Below, in pieces: positions 16,219-25,157 of a stretch of 64,000 nucleotides of DNA. This DNA comes from Ilyomonas sp965199845. Its GTDB lineage: Bacteria; Bacteroidota; Bacteroidia; Chitinophagales; Chitinophagaceae. Each line of letters opens with the position of its first letter. Position 1 is the stretch's first letter. The DNA is taken from positions 372,001 to 436,000 of the forward strand of contig CBDATZ010000052.1 of assembly GCA_965199845.1 (NCBI GenBank), read 5' to 3'. Under the pieces are notes generated by a model. That model saw only the letters and a program-made list of their open reading frames with translations, was not told where the DNA came from and did no database searches. Position numbers and translations under genes: made by a program.

Positions 16219-17172
16219 ATGAAGATTACTGATCATATACAAGGCGCAACCGATACTTTAGTTTCTTTTGAAGTGCTGCCACCGATTAAAGGCAAAAGCA
16301 TTTCATCTATCTACGATCATCTTGATCCGCTGATAGAGTTTAAACCTTCGTGGATAAATGTTACGTATCACCGCAGCGAAAGCATGTTTAAGAAACGGCA
16401 CGACGGAACATTTGAAAGAGTTGAAGTGCGCAAGCGCCCGGGCACCGTTGGTATTTGCGCAGCCATTATGAACCATTATAAAATTGATGCGGTTCCTCAT
16501 ATTATATGCGGTGGTTTTACGCGGCGCGAAACGGAAGATGCGTTAATTGATCTGAACTTTTTAGGCGTTGATAATGTATTGGTTTTGCGTGGCGATGCTG
16601 CCAAGAATGAAGCCTTCTTTGAACCCGAACCCGATGGTCATCGCTACGGTGAAGATTTGCTGAAACAGGTGGTTAATCTGAACAGCGGAATGTACCTGGA
16701 TGATGATATTTTAAATGGTGGTAAGACGCAATTCTGTATTGGCGTTGCCGGTTATCCGGAAAAGCATTTTGAAGCACCCAATTTAGAGGTTGATATGAAG
16801 CGTTTGAAAGCCAAGATTGATGCCGGTGCCGACTATATTATGACACAGATGTTTTTTGACAATCAAAAGTTTTTTGACTTTGTAAAAGCTTGTCGTGATA
16901 TGGGCATCAACGTACCGATTATTCCGGGATTGAAACCGATTACAACCAAGAAACAACTAAGTGTATTGCCCCGTATTTTTCATGTTGATATTCCGACTTC
17001 TTTGTCGGAAGAAATCATGCGTTGTAAAACAGATGAAGACTGCGAAAAAGTAGGCGTGGAATGGCTAATACAACAAAGCAAAGAACTAAAAGAATTTGGT
17101 GTTCCGGTGCTGCATTATTATACATTAGGCAAAGCGAGAACGATATATAACGTGGTAAAGGAAATTGTGTGA
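16219..17172 (+). CDS. metF: Methylenetetrahydrofolate reductase
   Basis: A 317-residue flavoenzyme (TIM barrel) reducing 5,10-methylene-THF to 5-methyl-THF, the methyl donor for the MetH halves encoded at 55277-59487. Landmarks are VSFEVLPPIKGKS (N-terminal catalytic Glu), WINVTYHRSE, HIICGGFTRRETEDALIDL, NVLVLRGDAAKNE (folate/FAD region), FCIGVAGYPEKHFEAPN, DAGADYIMTQMFFD and IPIIPGLKPI. Length is slightly above the E. coli enzyme, normal for Bacteroidota. It is monocistronic and divergent from lptB across a repeat element. Confidence 0.96.
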   Translation: MKITDHIQGATDTLVSFEVLPPIKGKSISSIYDHLDPLIEFKPSWINVTYHRSESMFKKRHDGTFERVEVRKRPGTVGICAAIMNHYKIDAVPHIICGGFTRRETEDALIDLNFLGVDNVLVLRGDAAKNEAFFEPEPDGHRYGEDLLKQVVNLNSGMYLDDDILNGGKTQFCIGVAGYPEKHFEAPNLEVDMKRLKAKIDAGADYIMTQMFFDNQKFFDFVKACRDMGINVPIIPGLKPITTKKQLSVLPRIFHVDIPTSLSEEIMRCKTDEDCEKVGVEWLIQQSKELKEFGVPVLHYYTLGKARTIYNVVKEIV

Positions 17173-17502
17173 TGTTATATACCATTTGATTTGATTTTGT
17201 AAAATAAAATGCGTTTCTCTCCCAAAGCTTTAGTCTGCGGTTGAAGTTCTTTATCAAAATCAATTTTCAAAGTATCATCGGTAATTATAATCAATAATCA
17301 TTTTTGCATTATTATACATTTTATGGCAATTATGATTGACTAATAAATATGATTGTCAATTAATCTTTCTCATTTCAGATTCAAGTATTACTATCATTAC
17401 AATATACTCATCTCTTCATAATTGCAATTCAGACTTTATTGATAACAAATACTTTCAGCAAGATTTAATCCACACGAAGCTGCATTATCAGACAACAGCT
17501 TC
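17173..17502. other. 330-bp intergenic region downstream of metF
   Basis: Very A+T-rich, with no ORF beyond random expectation and no RNA fold that I recognise. It ends in the -7 box that drives the transposase-like gene. No inverted repeats or target duplications mark it as the remnant of an IS end. Confidence 0.4.
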
Positions 17503-17510
17503 TATATTTG
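17503..17510 (+). promoter_or_regulatory. -7 promoter box (TATATTTG), leaderless-type spacing
   Basis: TATATTTG ends 6 nt before the ATG at 17517, so transcription would begin at or within a base or two of the start codon. This also argues against the in-frame TTG at 17508, which lies inside the box. Confidence 0.45.
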
Positions 17511-17516
17511 AAGCCG

Positions 17517-18590
17517 ATGAAAGTACACAGATATAGTGAGCATCAGCGCCGGATTTGGGTTCATGAAATGATTCACAAAACCAAAACCATCAAAGCCATT
17601 TGTACCGAAGCCGAAATTTCGCGCGCAACTTTATACAACTGGTTAAGCGAGTTTTCGGCCGCCGAAAAAGAAACAGAAAACAAGGATGAAAAGCAAACAT
17701 CTTCGCTCCATTGGCAGCCGAACGATAAGTATAAAATGCTGTTATCGGCATTGGTAAAAATGGATACTGATAAATCCGTTTCGCGCCGCCTGGCAAGAGA
17801 ACTGGTAAAGCGTTATAACCTCACTACTACACAAGCCTGCGCGCTGGTAAACATGCCGGAAGAAGCCTATGGTTATCGCCCGCGCAAACCCGAAGCAGAA
17901 GATAAAGAAGTGTATGCGGCTTTAATTCATTTGCTGGAAGAACAAAGCAACCGCAGCTTGGAAGATTGCATTGCTCTTTTGCAACAATCACAACCGCAGT
18001 GGGCAATCAAACAAATCAAGCGCATTTACCGGCAGGGAAGATTGTATTTGAAAAGAACGCGCATTCGCCGCGTGGCACATTTACCGGAAAAAATTTCTGT
18101 TGCAACCATCGACGCTGTTACTCAATCACGTTTGGTTCGCGAAGGTTCTTTCTGGCATTTGGGTTTGATTGAACAAGAGTTATTCTGGATGTTGTTTCTT
18201 TTAGATTATACTGATGGAACGCCGTTAAATATTTTGGTTGGTGACGGGCAAATTTCGGAAGCAGATGTAACTCAGTTTATAATAAAATGTGCCGATGAAA
18301 ATGGTTTGCCGAGGAAGATTCGCATTCCGGCCGTTGCACCTTTTCCGAGCCGGGATTTAACCAAATGGAGCTGGGAAAAACGGGTAACGATTTACAATTT
18401 ATCGTTAGCCAAACCGGAGAATATTCTGGAGCTGGAATACATTCAGGATGATATAAAAAAACAGCTGGAAATTGATGAAAATACAACACCGGAAAATCTA
18501 CAGATAATCGCGGAAAAATGGCTGTCGGGCTTTGCAGAAAACAATGGCGCGGCAACCAATTATTTTGCAAAAGAAACAGTTGTTGGTTAG
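17517..18590 (+). CDS. Transposase-derived HTH protein, probably domesticated (IS3-like)
   Basis: A 357-residue protein. Residues about 5-45 form an IS3 OrfA-type HTH (YSEHQRRIWVHEMIHKTK, AICTEAEISRATLYNWLSEF). A linker and a second helical domain follow (SRRLARELVKRYNLTTTQACA, VNMPEEAYGYRPRKPEAEDK), matching the OrfB HTH_21 layout. An RNase H-like region comes last: ISVATIDAVT, FWMLFLLDYTDGTPLNILVG and ISEADVTQFIIKCADENGLPRKIRI. The first D is kept, but the second block, normally H-S-D-N/R-G, is replaced by IPAVAPFPSRDLTKW, so strand transfer chemistry is unlikely. OrfA and OrfB are fused in frame, no terminal repeats flank it, and it has its own promoter 23 bp from rsmE. I infer an exapted DNA-binding protein; its target is unknown. 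Confidence 0.6.
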   Translation: MKVHRYSEHQRRIWVHEMIHKTKTIKAICTEAEISRATLYNWLSEFSAAEKETENKDEKQTSSLHWQPNDKYKMLLSALVKMDTDKSVSRRLARELVKRYNLTTTQACALVNMPEEAYGYRPRKPEAEDKEVYAALIHLLEEQSNRSLEDCIALLQQSQPQWAIKQIKRIYRQGRLYLKRTRIRRVAHLPEKISVATIDAVTQSRLVREGSFWHLGLIEQELFWMLFLLDYTDGTPLNILVGDGQISEADVTQFIIKCADENGLPRKIRIPAVAPFPSRDLTKWSWEKRVTIYNLSLAKPENILELEYIQDDIKKQLEIDENTTPENLQIIAEKWLSGFAENNGAATNYFAKETVVG

Positions 18591-18613
18591 CCAATTCAAG
18601 TTATAAAAATTGT

Positions 18614-19327
18614 ATGCAGTTACCTTATTTTTACGAGCCATCCATTACATCAGTCAATACCATAATGATGTTGGATGAAGATACCAGCAAACATTGCGTG
18701 CAGGTGTTGCGTATGCGGGAAGGCGAGAAGCTGCAACTAACCGATGGAAAAGGTTCTTCATATACTGCCAGTATTGTGTCTGCCGATAAAAAAAAATGTA
18801 GTGTAAGAATAGAAGAATCAAGCTATAAAAAACAAGAAACAAAGATGGTTTGTATTGCCATTTCGTTATTAAAAAATGCAAACCGCTTTGAATGGTTTTT
18901 AGAAAAAGCGGTAGAAATAGGCGTGCAGCAAATTGTTCCTTTGCTGTGTGAGCGAACAGAAAAACAACAGTATAAACGGGAACGTTTGCAAACGATAGTT
19001 GTGTCTGCCATGCTGCAAAGCCGGCAGGTTTGGTTGCCATCATTACATCAGCCAACGGCTTTTACCGAAGTGATAAACAGCAGCGAATCATTTACCCAAA
19101 AACTAATTGCGCATTGTATTGATGATAACGATAAAACAGAAATCAATACAACATCAATACAAAACAATGTGCAAATGCTGATTGGACCGGAAGGCGATTT
19201 TACAGAAAAAGAAATTGCGCTGGCTTTGCAAAACGGTTATTGGCCGGTAAGTCTTGGCAGCACAAGGTTGCGTACCGAAACGGCTGGTGTTGTGGCATCT
19301 GCTTTGCTTCTTCACAGTGCAAAATAA
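18614..19327 (+). CDS. rsmE: 16S rRNA (uracil-1498-N3)-methyltransferase
   Basis: A 237-residue SPOUT methyltransferase that methylates U1498 of 16S rRNA in the assembled 30S subunit. The N-terminal PUA-like part reads QLPYFYEPSI and HCVQVLRMREGEKLQLTDGKG. The SPOUT part has ISLLKNANRFEWFLEKAVEIG, IVPLLCERTEK, SAMLQSRQVWLP, the SAM-binding knot MLIGPEGDFTEKEI and VSLGSTRLRTETAGVVA. The ATG at 18614 is chosen because homologues start at this point; the upstream in-frame ATG overlaps the previous gene. It follows the transposase-like gene by 23 bp and precedes the L,D-transpeptidase by 14 bp. Confidence 0.95.
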   Translation: MQLPYFYEPSITSVNTIMMLDEDTSKHCVQVLRMREGEKLQLTDGKGSSYTASIVSADKKKCSVRIEESSYKKQETKMVCIAISLLKNANRFEWFLEKAVEIGVQQIVPLLCERTEKQQYKRERLQTIVVSAMLQSRQVWLPSLHQPTAFTEVINSSESFTQKLIAHCIDDNDKTEINTTSIQNNVQMLIGPEGDFTEKEIALALQNGYWPVSLGSTRLRTETAGVVASALLLHSAK

Positions 19328-19341
19328 ACAGATATAAAATA

Positions 19342-20943
19342 ATGAAATCCATTTCACTGATTACCTCACTGCTGCTTGTGTTGGTTCTATTTTCCTGCAA
19401 AAACAAAAAAGAAAAAGAAGTTGAGGTTGAGGTTGATAAATCTATCACTCAGACAAACGCGTTTAACAACCTGTTTTTAGACAGTAATAAAATTAATGCT
19501 TTTGTAGCGGCAAATCCGGATTATGAATTATATAAACAACAGTTTGAAGATTTCTATAAAAATAGAAATTACGAATATGCTTGGTTTGATACCAGTGGTT
19601 TGGCAGAGCAGGCAACCAACTTTGTAAACCTGTTAAGCACAACGATTGCCGACTTAAACGACAGCAGTTTGTACAATAAAAAAATGCTCGATTTGTACAA
19701 TGCTTTTTTTACAGATTCTACCAAGCACAGAGAGCGTTCTCCTTTGCAAACGGAATTATTTTTAACCGGGCAGTTTTTTAAATATGCAACGCGGGTATAT
19801 AAAGGCAGTGATATTGATGCTGAAGAACTGGGCTGGTTTATACCTCGCAAAAAGGTTGATTTAACAGGTGTTCTTGATTCTGTGATTGCCAATAAAGGTA
19901 AAGATGAAGACAGGTATTTGCCGTTAAACAATCAATACAGAAAGCTGCAAACGGCACTAACACAGTATTATAATATTCAGAAAAAAAACAGTTGGGATTC
20001 GATTTCTTTTCCTGCCAAGACTTATAAAAAAGGTGATGATTTACCAGCTATTGCACAAATAAAACAACGCCTGTTTTTATTAGGTGATATGCGGGATAAT
20101 GATACCACAACAATGTATGATTCAGCAACGGTTACTGCGGTAAAATCTTTCCAGCGTCGTATGGGTTTGCAGGCAAATGGCGTTGCCAATGTTTCGTTTA
20201 TGAAGGAACTGAATTATCCTGTAAATGAACGTATCAAGCAAATTCTTATTAACCTGGAACGCGATCGCTGGATGGCTTCTGAAAGCGATAGCAATTATAT
20301 TATGGTAAACATTCCTGAATATAAATTGTATGTGTACGATAGCGGCAAACTACAGTTTGATATGAATGTAATTGTAGGTAAAGAAGGTACCGGAACGGTG
20401 ATTTTTACCGGCGATTTAAAATACATTGTATTCAGTCCGTACTGGAACGTGCCGGTAAGTATTGTAAAGAAAGAAATTGTACCGGGCATAGCTCGCAATC
20501 CCAATTATATCGCGGCTCACAACATGGAAATTACAGGTCATAGCGGAAGCTTACCGATTGTAAGACAGAAGCCGGGTAAAGACAATTCGTTAGGTCTTGT
20601 GAAGTTTTTATTTCCGAATAACTATGATATTTATCTGCACGATACGCCAAACAGAAGTTTGTTTTCTTCCGCTAACCGCAGCTTTAGTCATGGCTGTATC
20701 CGCATACAGGATCCTCCCAAAATGGCGGCATATTTATTAAGAGGCGACACAACCTGGACACCGCAAAAAATTGATAGCTGTATGCACTTAGATAAAGAAA
20801 AATGGGTGACTTTGAAGAAACCGGTTCGTGTGTTTATCGGTTATTTTACAACATGGGTTGACAGAAATAATAAACTCAATTTCCGCCACGATATTTATGG
20901 TCATGATGAAAAGATGGCAGATAAACTTTTTGTAAAAAAATAG
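19342..20943 (+). CDS. L,D-transpeptidase lipoprotein (YcbB type)
   Basis: A 533-residue cell-wall enzyme. The N-terminus MKSISLITSLLLVLVLFSCK is a lipoprotein signal (lipobox LFSC), so I start at 19342 rather than upstream. A scaffold domain (residues about 40-240) precedes a peptidoglycan-binding domain (DLPAIAQIKQRLFLLGDM...AVKSFQRRMGLQANG, about 235-300). The YkuD catalytic domain follows: VNIPEYKLYVYDSGKLQFDM, VFSPYWNVPVSIVKKEIVPG, YLHDTPNRSLF and the catalytic SHGCIRIQDP. YcbB-type enzymes make 3-3 cross-links from tetrapeptide donors in the periplasm. Spacing suggests co-transcription with rsmE. Confidence 0.92.
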   Translation: MKSISLITSLLLVLVLFSCKNKKEKEVEVEVDKSITQTNAFNNLFLDSNKINAFVAANPDYELYKQQFEDFYKNRNYEYAWFDTSGLAEQATNFVNLLSTTIADLNDSSLYNKKMLDLYNAFFTDSTKHRERSPLQTELFLTGQFFKYATRVYKGSDIDAEELGWFIPRKKVDLTGVLDSVIANKGKDEDRYLPLNNQYRKLQTALTQYYNIQKKNSWDSISFPAKTYKKGDDLPAIAQIKQRLFLLGDMRDNDTTTMYDSATVTAVKSFQRRMGLQANGVANVSFMKELNYPVNERIKQILINLERDRWMASESDSNYIMVNIPEYKLYVYDSGKLQFDMNVIVGKEGTGTVIFTGDLKYIVFSPYWNVPVSIVKKEIVPGIARNPNYIAAHNMEITGHSGSLPIVRQKPGKDNSLGLVKFLFPNNYDIYLHDTPNRSLFSSANRSFSHGCIRIQDPPKMAAYLLRGDTTWTPQKIDSCMHLDKEKWVTLKKPVRVFIGYFTTWVDRNNKLNFRHDIYGHDEKMADKLFVKK

Positions 20944-20963
20944 GAGATTGAAGAGATAAGGAA

Positions 20964-20984
20964 CAAGTTTCAAGACACAAGAAT
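20964..20984. repeat. Three heptamer units (CAAGANN)
   Basis: CAAGTTT, CAAGACA and CAAGAAT stand in exact 7-bp phase just after the L,D-transpeptidase stop. The same unit forms the long array at 52071-52227. Confidence 0.5.
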
Positions 20985-21022
20985 ACAGTAACGGGTTACA
21001 AAACAGATGAATGTATTATACG

Positions 21023-22156
21023 TCATCCAACCGTTTCTTTTTGTTGATTTAACTCGAAGCGATAATAATTTTTGAAGAAAAAAACAGCCGCTATAAAAAA
21101 CAAAAGATATAGAAAGATATATCCGGCTGTTATCAAAACAATATACTGAACGCAAAAGACAGAAAGCAAAACAATCACATATTCTTTTGTGCTGAAATCA
21201 GTAAGAAAACTAATGCTGTTTATCAGCAATAACAAACTGTAAGCGCATAGAAAAAAGCTAACCGCATCGGTATAATATAAATGAGTCGGGGAAAGTAAAA
21301 AGATAGTTATAAACTCGGGTAATAAAACAATAAAATAAACCAGCAAATATTGCAGCCATCTTCGTAAAATTGTTATTGGTAAACTTCGGTAAAACGGTAA
21401 ATACGTTTCCTCAAAACGCCTGATGTTATATAACAAAACACTGTTTGCATGAATACCAAAATTGAAAAATAAAAACGCGATTATAGTATCATAATTTAGG
21501 GAAGAATTATGGTGCAAAATCAGGTATAAAACGCCGCAGGTAAACACTTTCACACTTATCCAGATTACTTTATGTTCATCAATTATATACTGTATAAGAA
21601 TGGCAGGATAGGAAGATGAACTTTTGAGTTTTCCTGTAACATTCTGTAATGAAAACACTTCTCTTTTATGAAGAGAATCCAAAACATGAACATGCCAGGT
21701 GGAAGAACTTATACACAGAAATAACAGGTACAAAACGGCAACAAATGTTATCAAATAAAAATGCCTGTCGCAACCTACGTAAACAATAAACAAAGCATAT
21801 AAAAGTATTGGCATCAGCAGCAATGCATCAACAAAAAGAAACAACCGGAAGAGCCTGGTTTTACTCAAATTATTATAGATATGGAGGAAAGAATATTGCG
21901 GATTATAGATAACATCTGAAACAAACACAACACATTTTCTCATGTATAAAAACCAGATAAAAAAGACCAGCAACAAAACAATACGGCTGGTTAACATAGC
22001 AGTTACCAGCGAATAATGATACGCAAATAAACCAGCACCGTCAACGGTACTGACAACAAAAAACATCATGGCAAACATGAACACAAGCGCACCGGCATTT
22101 TCTTTATAAAACGGTTTTACAAACGATTGAAAAAACAGGCTGGCAGGCGCTTTCAT
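21023..22156 (-). CDS. Multi-pass membrane protein, probable ABC exporter permease
   Basis: A 377-residue integral membrane protein with about ten hydrophobic segments (for example ALVFMFAMMFFVVSTVDGAG, ALLLMPILLYALFIVYVGCD, LLVYFIVLLPEFITIFLL, YIVLITAGYIFLYLLFFIAA). No enzymatic motif is visible. Its start overlaps the stop of the upstream ATPase gene by 4 bp (ATGA), so it is almost certainly that ATPase's membrane partner. Substrate unknown; the family is poorly characterised and seems restricted in sequence. Confidence 0.7.
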   Translation of the reverse strand: MKAPASLFFQSFVKPFYKENAGALVFMFAMMFFVVSTVDGAGLFAYHYSLVTAMLTSRIVLLLVFFIWFLYMRKCVVFVSDVIYNPQYSFLHIYNNLSKTRLFRLFLFVDALLLMPILLYALFIVYVGCDRHFYLITFVAVLYLLFLCISSSTWHVHVLDSLHKREVFSLQNVTGKLKSSSSYPAILIQYIIDEHKVIWISVKVFTCGVLYLILHHNSSLNYDTIIAFLFFNFGIHANSVLLYNIRRFEETYLPFYRSLPITILRRWLQYLLVYFIVLLPEFITIFLLSPTHLYYTDAVSFFLCAYSLLLLINSISFLTDFSTKEYVIVLLSVFCVQYIVLITAGYIFLYLLFFIAAVFFFKNYYRFELNQQKETVG

Positions 22157-22782
22157 ATTTCTGTAACTGTTTTGTTTTGAACAAGAAGTTCTTTGCTAAA
22201 AGGTAACAAATGGTTGTTCATATCCTGGTGCGAGCTTATTAAAAATCCGGTGTTCTTTTTTGTATGTATTTCAAGTATATAATTACACAAGGTAATAACG
22301 GCATCCGGGTCGAGCGTTATCAATGGTTCATCAAGTATAATCAATGATGACTTACCTAAGAAAGAAAGTAGCAACGATAACTTTTTAGTCATGCCGGCAG
22401 AGTATGTTCCAATCGCATCACTTATATAATTACTCATGTTAAAAAGTGTGGTCAATGTATCAGCATCTTCCTGCGAAACCTTGCGGATATTACAATACAG
22501 TTTTATAATGTCTGTACCTGTTATAAACGGCGGAAATAAAGGTTCTGCTTCCGACCAGCTAACCTGCTGCCGGTAAGCGACAGGTTGTTTTTTTATATTG
22601 ATATCATTTATTAAAATATCACCATAAAAAGAAAGCAAACCAGCTATCATTTTTAAGAACGTTGTTTTGCCTGAACCATTGGCACCTTTCACCCGGCAAA
22701 TACTGTTTTCAAGCCGGAGATGGGGAATCTGCAAGACTTCATTTGTTCCATACTTCTTTCTTACATTTTGTATCTGCAACAT
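22153..22782 (-). CDS. ABC transporter ATP-binding protein
   Basis: A compact 209-residue ATPase. Walker A GANGSGKTTFLK (about residue 34), a Q-loop region QVSWSEAEPLFPPF, a diverged signature TYSAGMTKKLSLLLSF, Walker B SLIILDEPLITLD and switch His in LISSHQDM are present. The short length and CcmA/NatA-like layout suggest an ABC-2 type exporter. It is the first gene of a two-gene unit with the membrane protein that overlaps its end. Confidence 0.88.
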   Translation of the reverse strand: MLQIQNVRKKYGTNEVLQIPHLRLENSICRVKGANGSGKTTFLKMIAGLLSFYGDILINDINIKKQPVAYRQQVSWSEAEPLFPPFITGTDIIKLYCNIRKVSQEDADTLTTLFNMSNYISDAIGTYSAGMTKKLSLLLSFLGKSSLIILDEPLITLDPDAVITLCNYILEIHTKKNTGFLISSHQDMNNHLLPFSKELLVQNKTVTEI

Positions 22783-22907
22783 ATCAACAAATTTATTTTG
22801 CCTGTTAGTTATGTGATGAAAGATTTTATAAACGGCTCTTTATAAAACATAAGCGATCCAATTTTAATCGTTCATCTTTTCTTAACGCTATCTTATATAT
22901 ACCGGCT

Positions 22908-22915
22908 TACCTTTG
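22908..22915 (+). promoter_or_regulatory. -7 promoter box (TACCTTTG) for prpB
   Basis: An exact TAnnTTTG match 18 nt before the prpB ATG. The -33 region is weak (TTTTCTTAAC), so this is moderate evidence. Confidence 0.4.
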
Positions 22916-22933
22916 ATATCATTATAAACAACA

Positions 22934-23821
22934 ATGAACACTAACGATTCTGCCGGTGCGCGCTTCCGTAATGCGATGCAAACAGAACAGCCATTACAGG
23001 TTGTGGGAACTATCAATGCAAACCATGCACTGCTGGCTACGCAAGCCGGTTACAAAGCTATTTATTTATCAGGCGGTGGCGTGGCTGCCGGTTCTTTAGG
23101 AATTCCTGATTTAGGCATTACAACATTGGAAGATGTATTGATTGATATTAACCGGATTACCAACGTTACCACAACACCTTTATTGGTTGATGTGGATATC
23201 GGTTTTGGTTCTTCTGCCTTTAATGTAGCACGCACAGTAAAATCATTAATAAAAGCAGGCGCAGCGGCTTTGCATATCGAAGACCAGGCTGGCGCAAAAC
23301 GCTGCGGTCATCGTCCGAATAAAGAAGTCGTAACAAGTGGTGAAATGGCTGATAGAATAAAAGCAGCCGTTGATGCGCGTACCGATGAACAGTTTATGAT
23401 TGGTGCACGTACAGATGCTTTGGCCGTAGAAGGTTTGGAAAAAACACTCGAACGTGCGGCGGCTTATGCTGACGCCGGAGCTGATTTTTTATTTGCAGAA
23501 GCGGTTACTGATTTGGCTTTATATAAACGATTTAAGGAAGCTTGCGGCATTCCTATTCTTGCTAATATTACGGAGTTTGGAATGACGCCGATGTGGACGA
23601 TTGAGGAACTCCGCGATGCGGGTGTAAGCCTTGTATTATATCCTTTATCTGCCTTTCGCGCAGCCAACAAAGCAGCGCTGAATGTATATGAACATATTCG
23701 CAAAGAAGGCACGCAACAAAATGTATTGAACACGATGCAAACCCGCGCTGAATTATACGAAAGCATCGGCTATTATGCTTACGAGCAAAAGCTGGATGAA
23801 TTATATCAAAATAAAAAATAA
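22934..23821 (+). CDS. prpB: Methylisocitrate lyase
   Basis: A 295-residue member of the isocitrate lyase/PEP mutase superfamily that splits 2-methylisocitrate into pyruvate and succinate. Landmarks are VVGTINANHALLATQAGYKA, YLSGGGVAAGSLGIPDLG, LVDVDIGFG (metal site), LHIEDQAGAKRCGHRPNK (catalytic Cys loop; KRCGHRP is the PrpB form), IGARTDALAVEG, DFLFAEA and ANITEFGMTP. It is followed 7 bp later by the citrate synthase-type gene, giving a prpBC operon for propionyl-CoA breakdown. No methylcitrate dehydratase gene is visible here. Confidence 0.92.
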   Translation: MNTNDSAGARFRNAMQTEQPLQVVGTINANHALLATQAGYKAIYLSGGGVAAGSLGIPDLGITTLEDVLIDINRITNVTTTPLLVDVDIGFGSSAFNVARTVKSLIKAGAAALHIEDQAGAKRCGHRPNKEVVTSGEMADRIKAAVDARTDEQFMIGARTDALAVEGLEKTLERAAAYADAGADFLFAEAVTDLALYKRFKEACGIPILANITEFGMTPMWTIEELRDAGVSLVLYPLSAFRAANKAALNVYEHIRKEGTQQNVLNTMQTRAELYESIGYYAYEQKLDELYQNKK

Positions 23822-23828
23822 CGATTGT

Positions 23829-24980
23829 ATGAATGATGTTTTGCCAAATGAATTTAAACCTAAAAAATCTGTTGCTTTATCTGGTGTTGTTGCAGGCAAC
23901 ACAGCTATTTGTACCGTAGGAAAAAGTGGTAATGATTTGCATTATCGCGGTTATGATATTTCAGACCTTGCCGAAGGTGCTTCTTTTGAAGAAGTAGCTC
24001 TTCTTCTTTTATATGGTTCATTGCCCGATAAAACTACGTTAGAAGCGTATCAGCAAAAGCTGGTTTCGCTGCGAAGTTTGCCTGTTGCTGCTAAAATTAT
24101 TCTGGAACAAATTCCTGCCTCTGCGCACCCGATGGATGTATTGCGAACCTATACTTCTGTGTTGGGAACGATTGAACCGGAAAAGGAAGATCATAATGTG
24201 GATGATGCCAGAAATATAGCTGATAAACTGATTGCTTCATCGGCTTCTGCTTTATTATATTGGTATCATTTTTCTCACGATGGAAAGAAGATAGAAGTTG
24301 AAACAGACGATATAACCACAGGCGCTCATTTTCTTCATTTATTACATCAAAAAAAACCTTCTCTTTCATGGATAAAAGCGATGCAGGTTTCCTTAAATTT
24401 ATATGCCGAACATGAGTTTAATGCGTCAACATTTACAGCCCGTGTAATCGCAGGCACCGGCTCTGATATTTACTCTTGTGTTACCGGTGCAATCGGCGCT
24501 TTACGCGGTCCAAAACATGGCGGCGCAAATGAAGTTGCGTATGATATTCAAAGCCGTTACCAATCGGTTACAGAAGCGGAAGAAGACATAAAAAAAAGGC
24601 TGGCGAAGAAAGAAGTGATTATTGGTTTTGGTCATCCGGTTTATACGGTTTCTGACCCGAGAAATAAGGTAATAAAATCTGTTGCAAAACAATTATCTGA
24701 AGAAGCCGGCGACATGCAGTTGTACAACATTGCGGAAGCTATAGAAACGCTTATGTGGAATGAGAAAAAAATGTTTCCGAACCTTGATTGGTTCTCGGCT
24801 GTGTCTTATCATTTGATGGGCGTTCCCACTTTATTCTTTACGCCTTTATTTGTAATTGCCCGGTTAACCGGTTGGTGCGCACATATTATTGAGCAACGAC
24901 AAGATGGAAAAATCATCCGCCCAAGTGCAAATTATACCGGACCGGAAAACAGAGAATTCGCAAGAATAGAAGAACGATAA
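23829..24980 (+). CDS. prpC: 2-methylcitrate synthase / citrate synthase family
   Basis: A 383-residue citrate synthase-fold enzyme. Its start at 23829 (MNDVLPNEFKPKKSVALSGV) follows prpB closely; an upstream in-frame start would overlap prpB. Motifs are GNTAICTVGKSGNDLHYRGYDI, LLLYGSLPD, YAEHEFNASTFTARVIAGTG (catalytic His), GALRGPKHGGANEVA (second His) and GFGHPVYTVSDPRN (with the catalytic-region Asp). The short type with HPVY-- DPR is shared with 2-methylcitrate synthases. Gene context with prpB decides for methylcitrate over plain citrate synthase; it may use both acetyl- and propionyl-CoA. Confidence 0.88.
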   Translation: MNDVLPNEFKPKKSVALSGVVAGNTAICTVGKSGNDLHYRGYDISDLAEGASFEEVALLLLYGSLPDKTTLEAYQQKLVSLRSLPVAAKIILEQIPASAHPMDVLRTYTSVLGTIEPEKEDHNVDDARNIADKLIASSASALLYWYHFSHDGKKIEVETDDITTGAHFLHLLHQKKPSLSWIKAMQVSLNLYAEHEFNASTFTARVIAGTGSDIYSCVTGAIGALRGPKHGGANEVAYDIQSRYQSVTEAEEDIKKRLAKKEVIIGFGHPVYTVSDPRNKVIKSVAKQLSEEAGDMQLYNIAEAIETLMWNEKKMFPNLDWFSAVSYHLMGVPTLFFTPLFVIARLTGWCAHIIEQRQDGKIIRPSANYTGPENREFARIEER

Positions 24981-25157
24981 AAGATAAGGTTGCGGCTGGT
25001 TACACAATTCATTTATTACGAAAGATACCAGTTTCTTATTGGTATCAATAGATTTTAAAACAGGTAAAAAAAATTCATTTCGCTTTCTCTATCAACCATC
25101 GAATTTCATTTGTTATTGATAGAAGTTTTTACTGTTATCGCTTGTTTTATATGTAAA

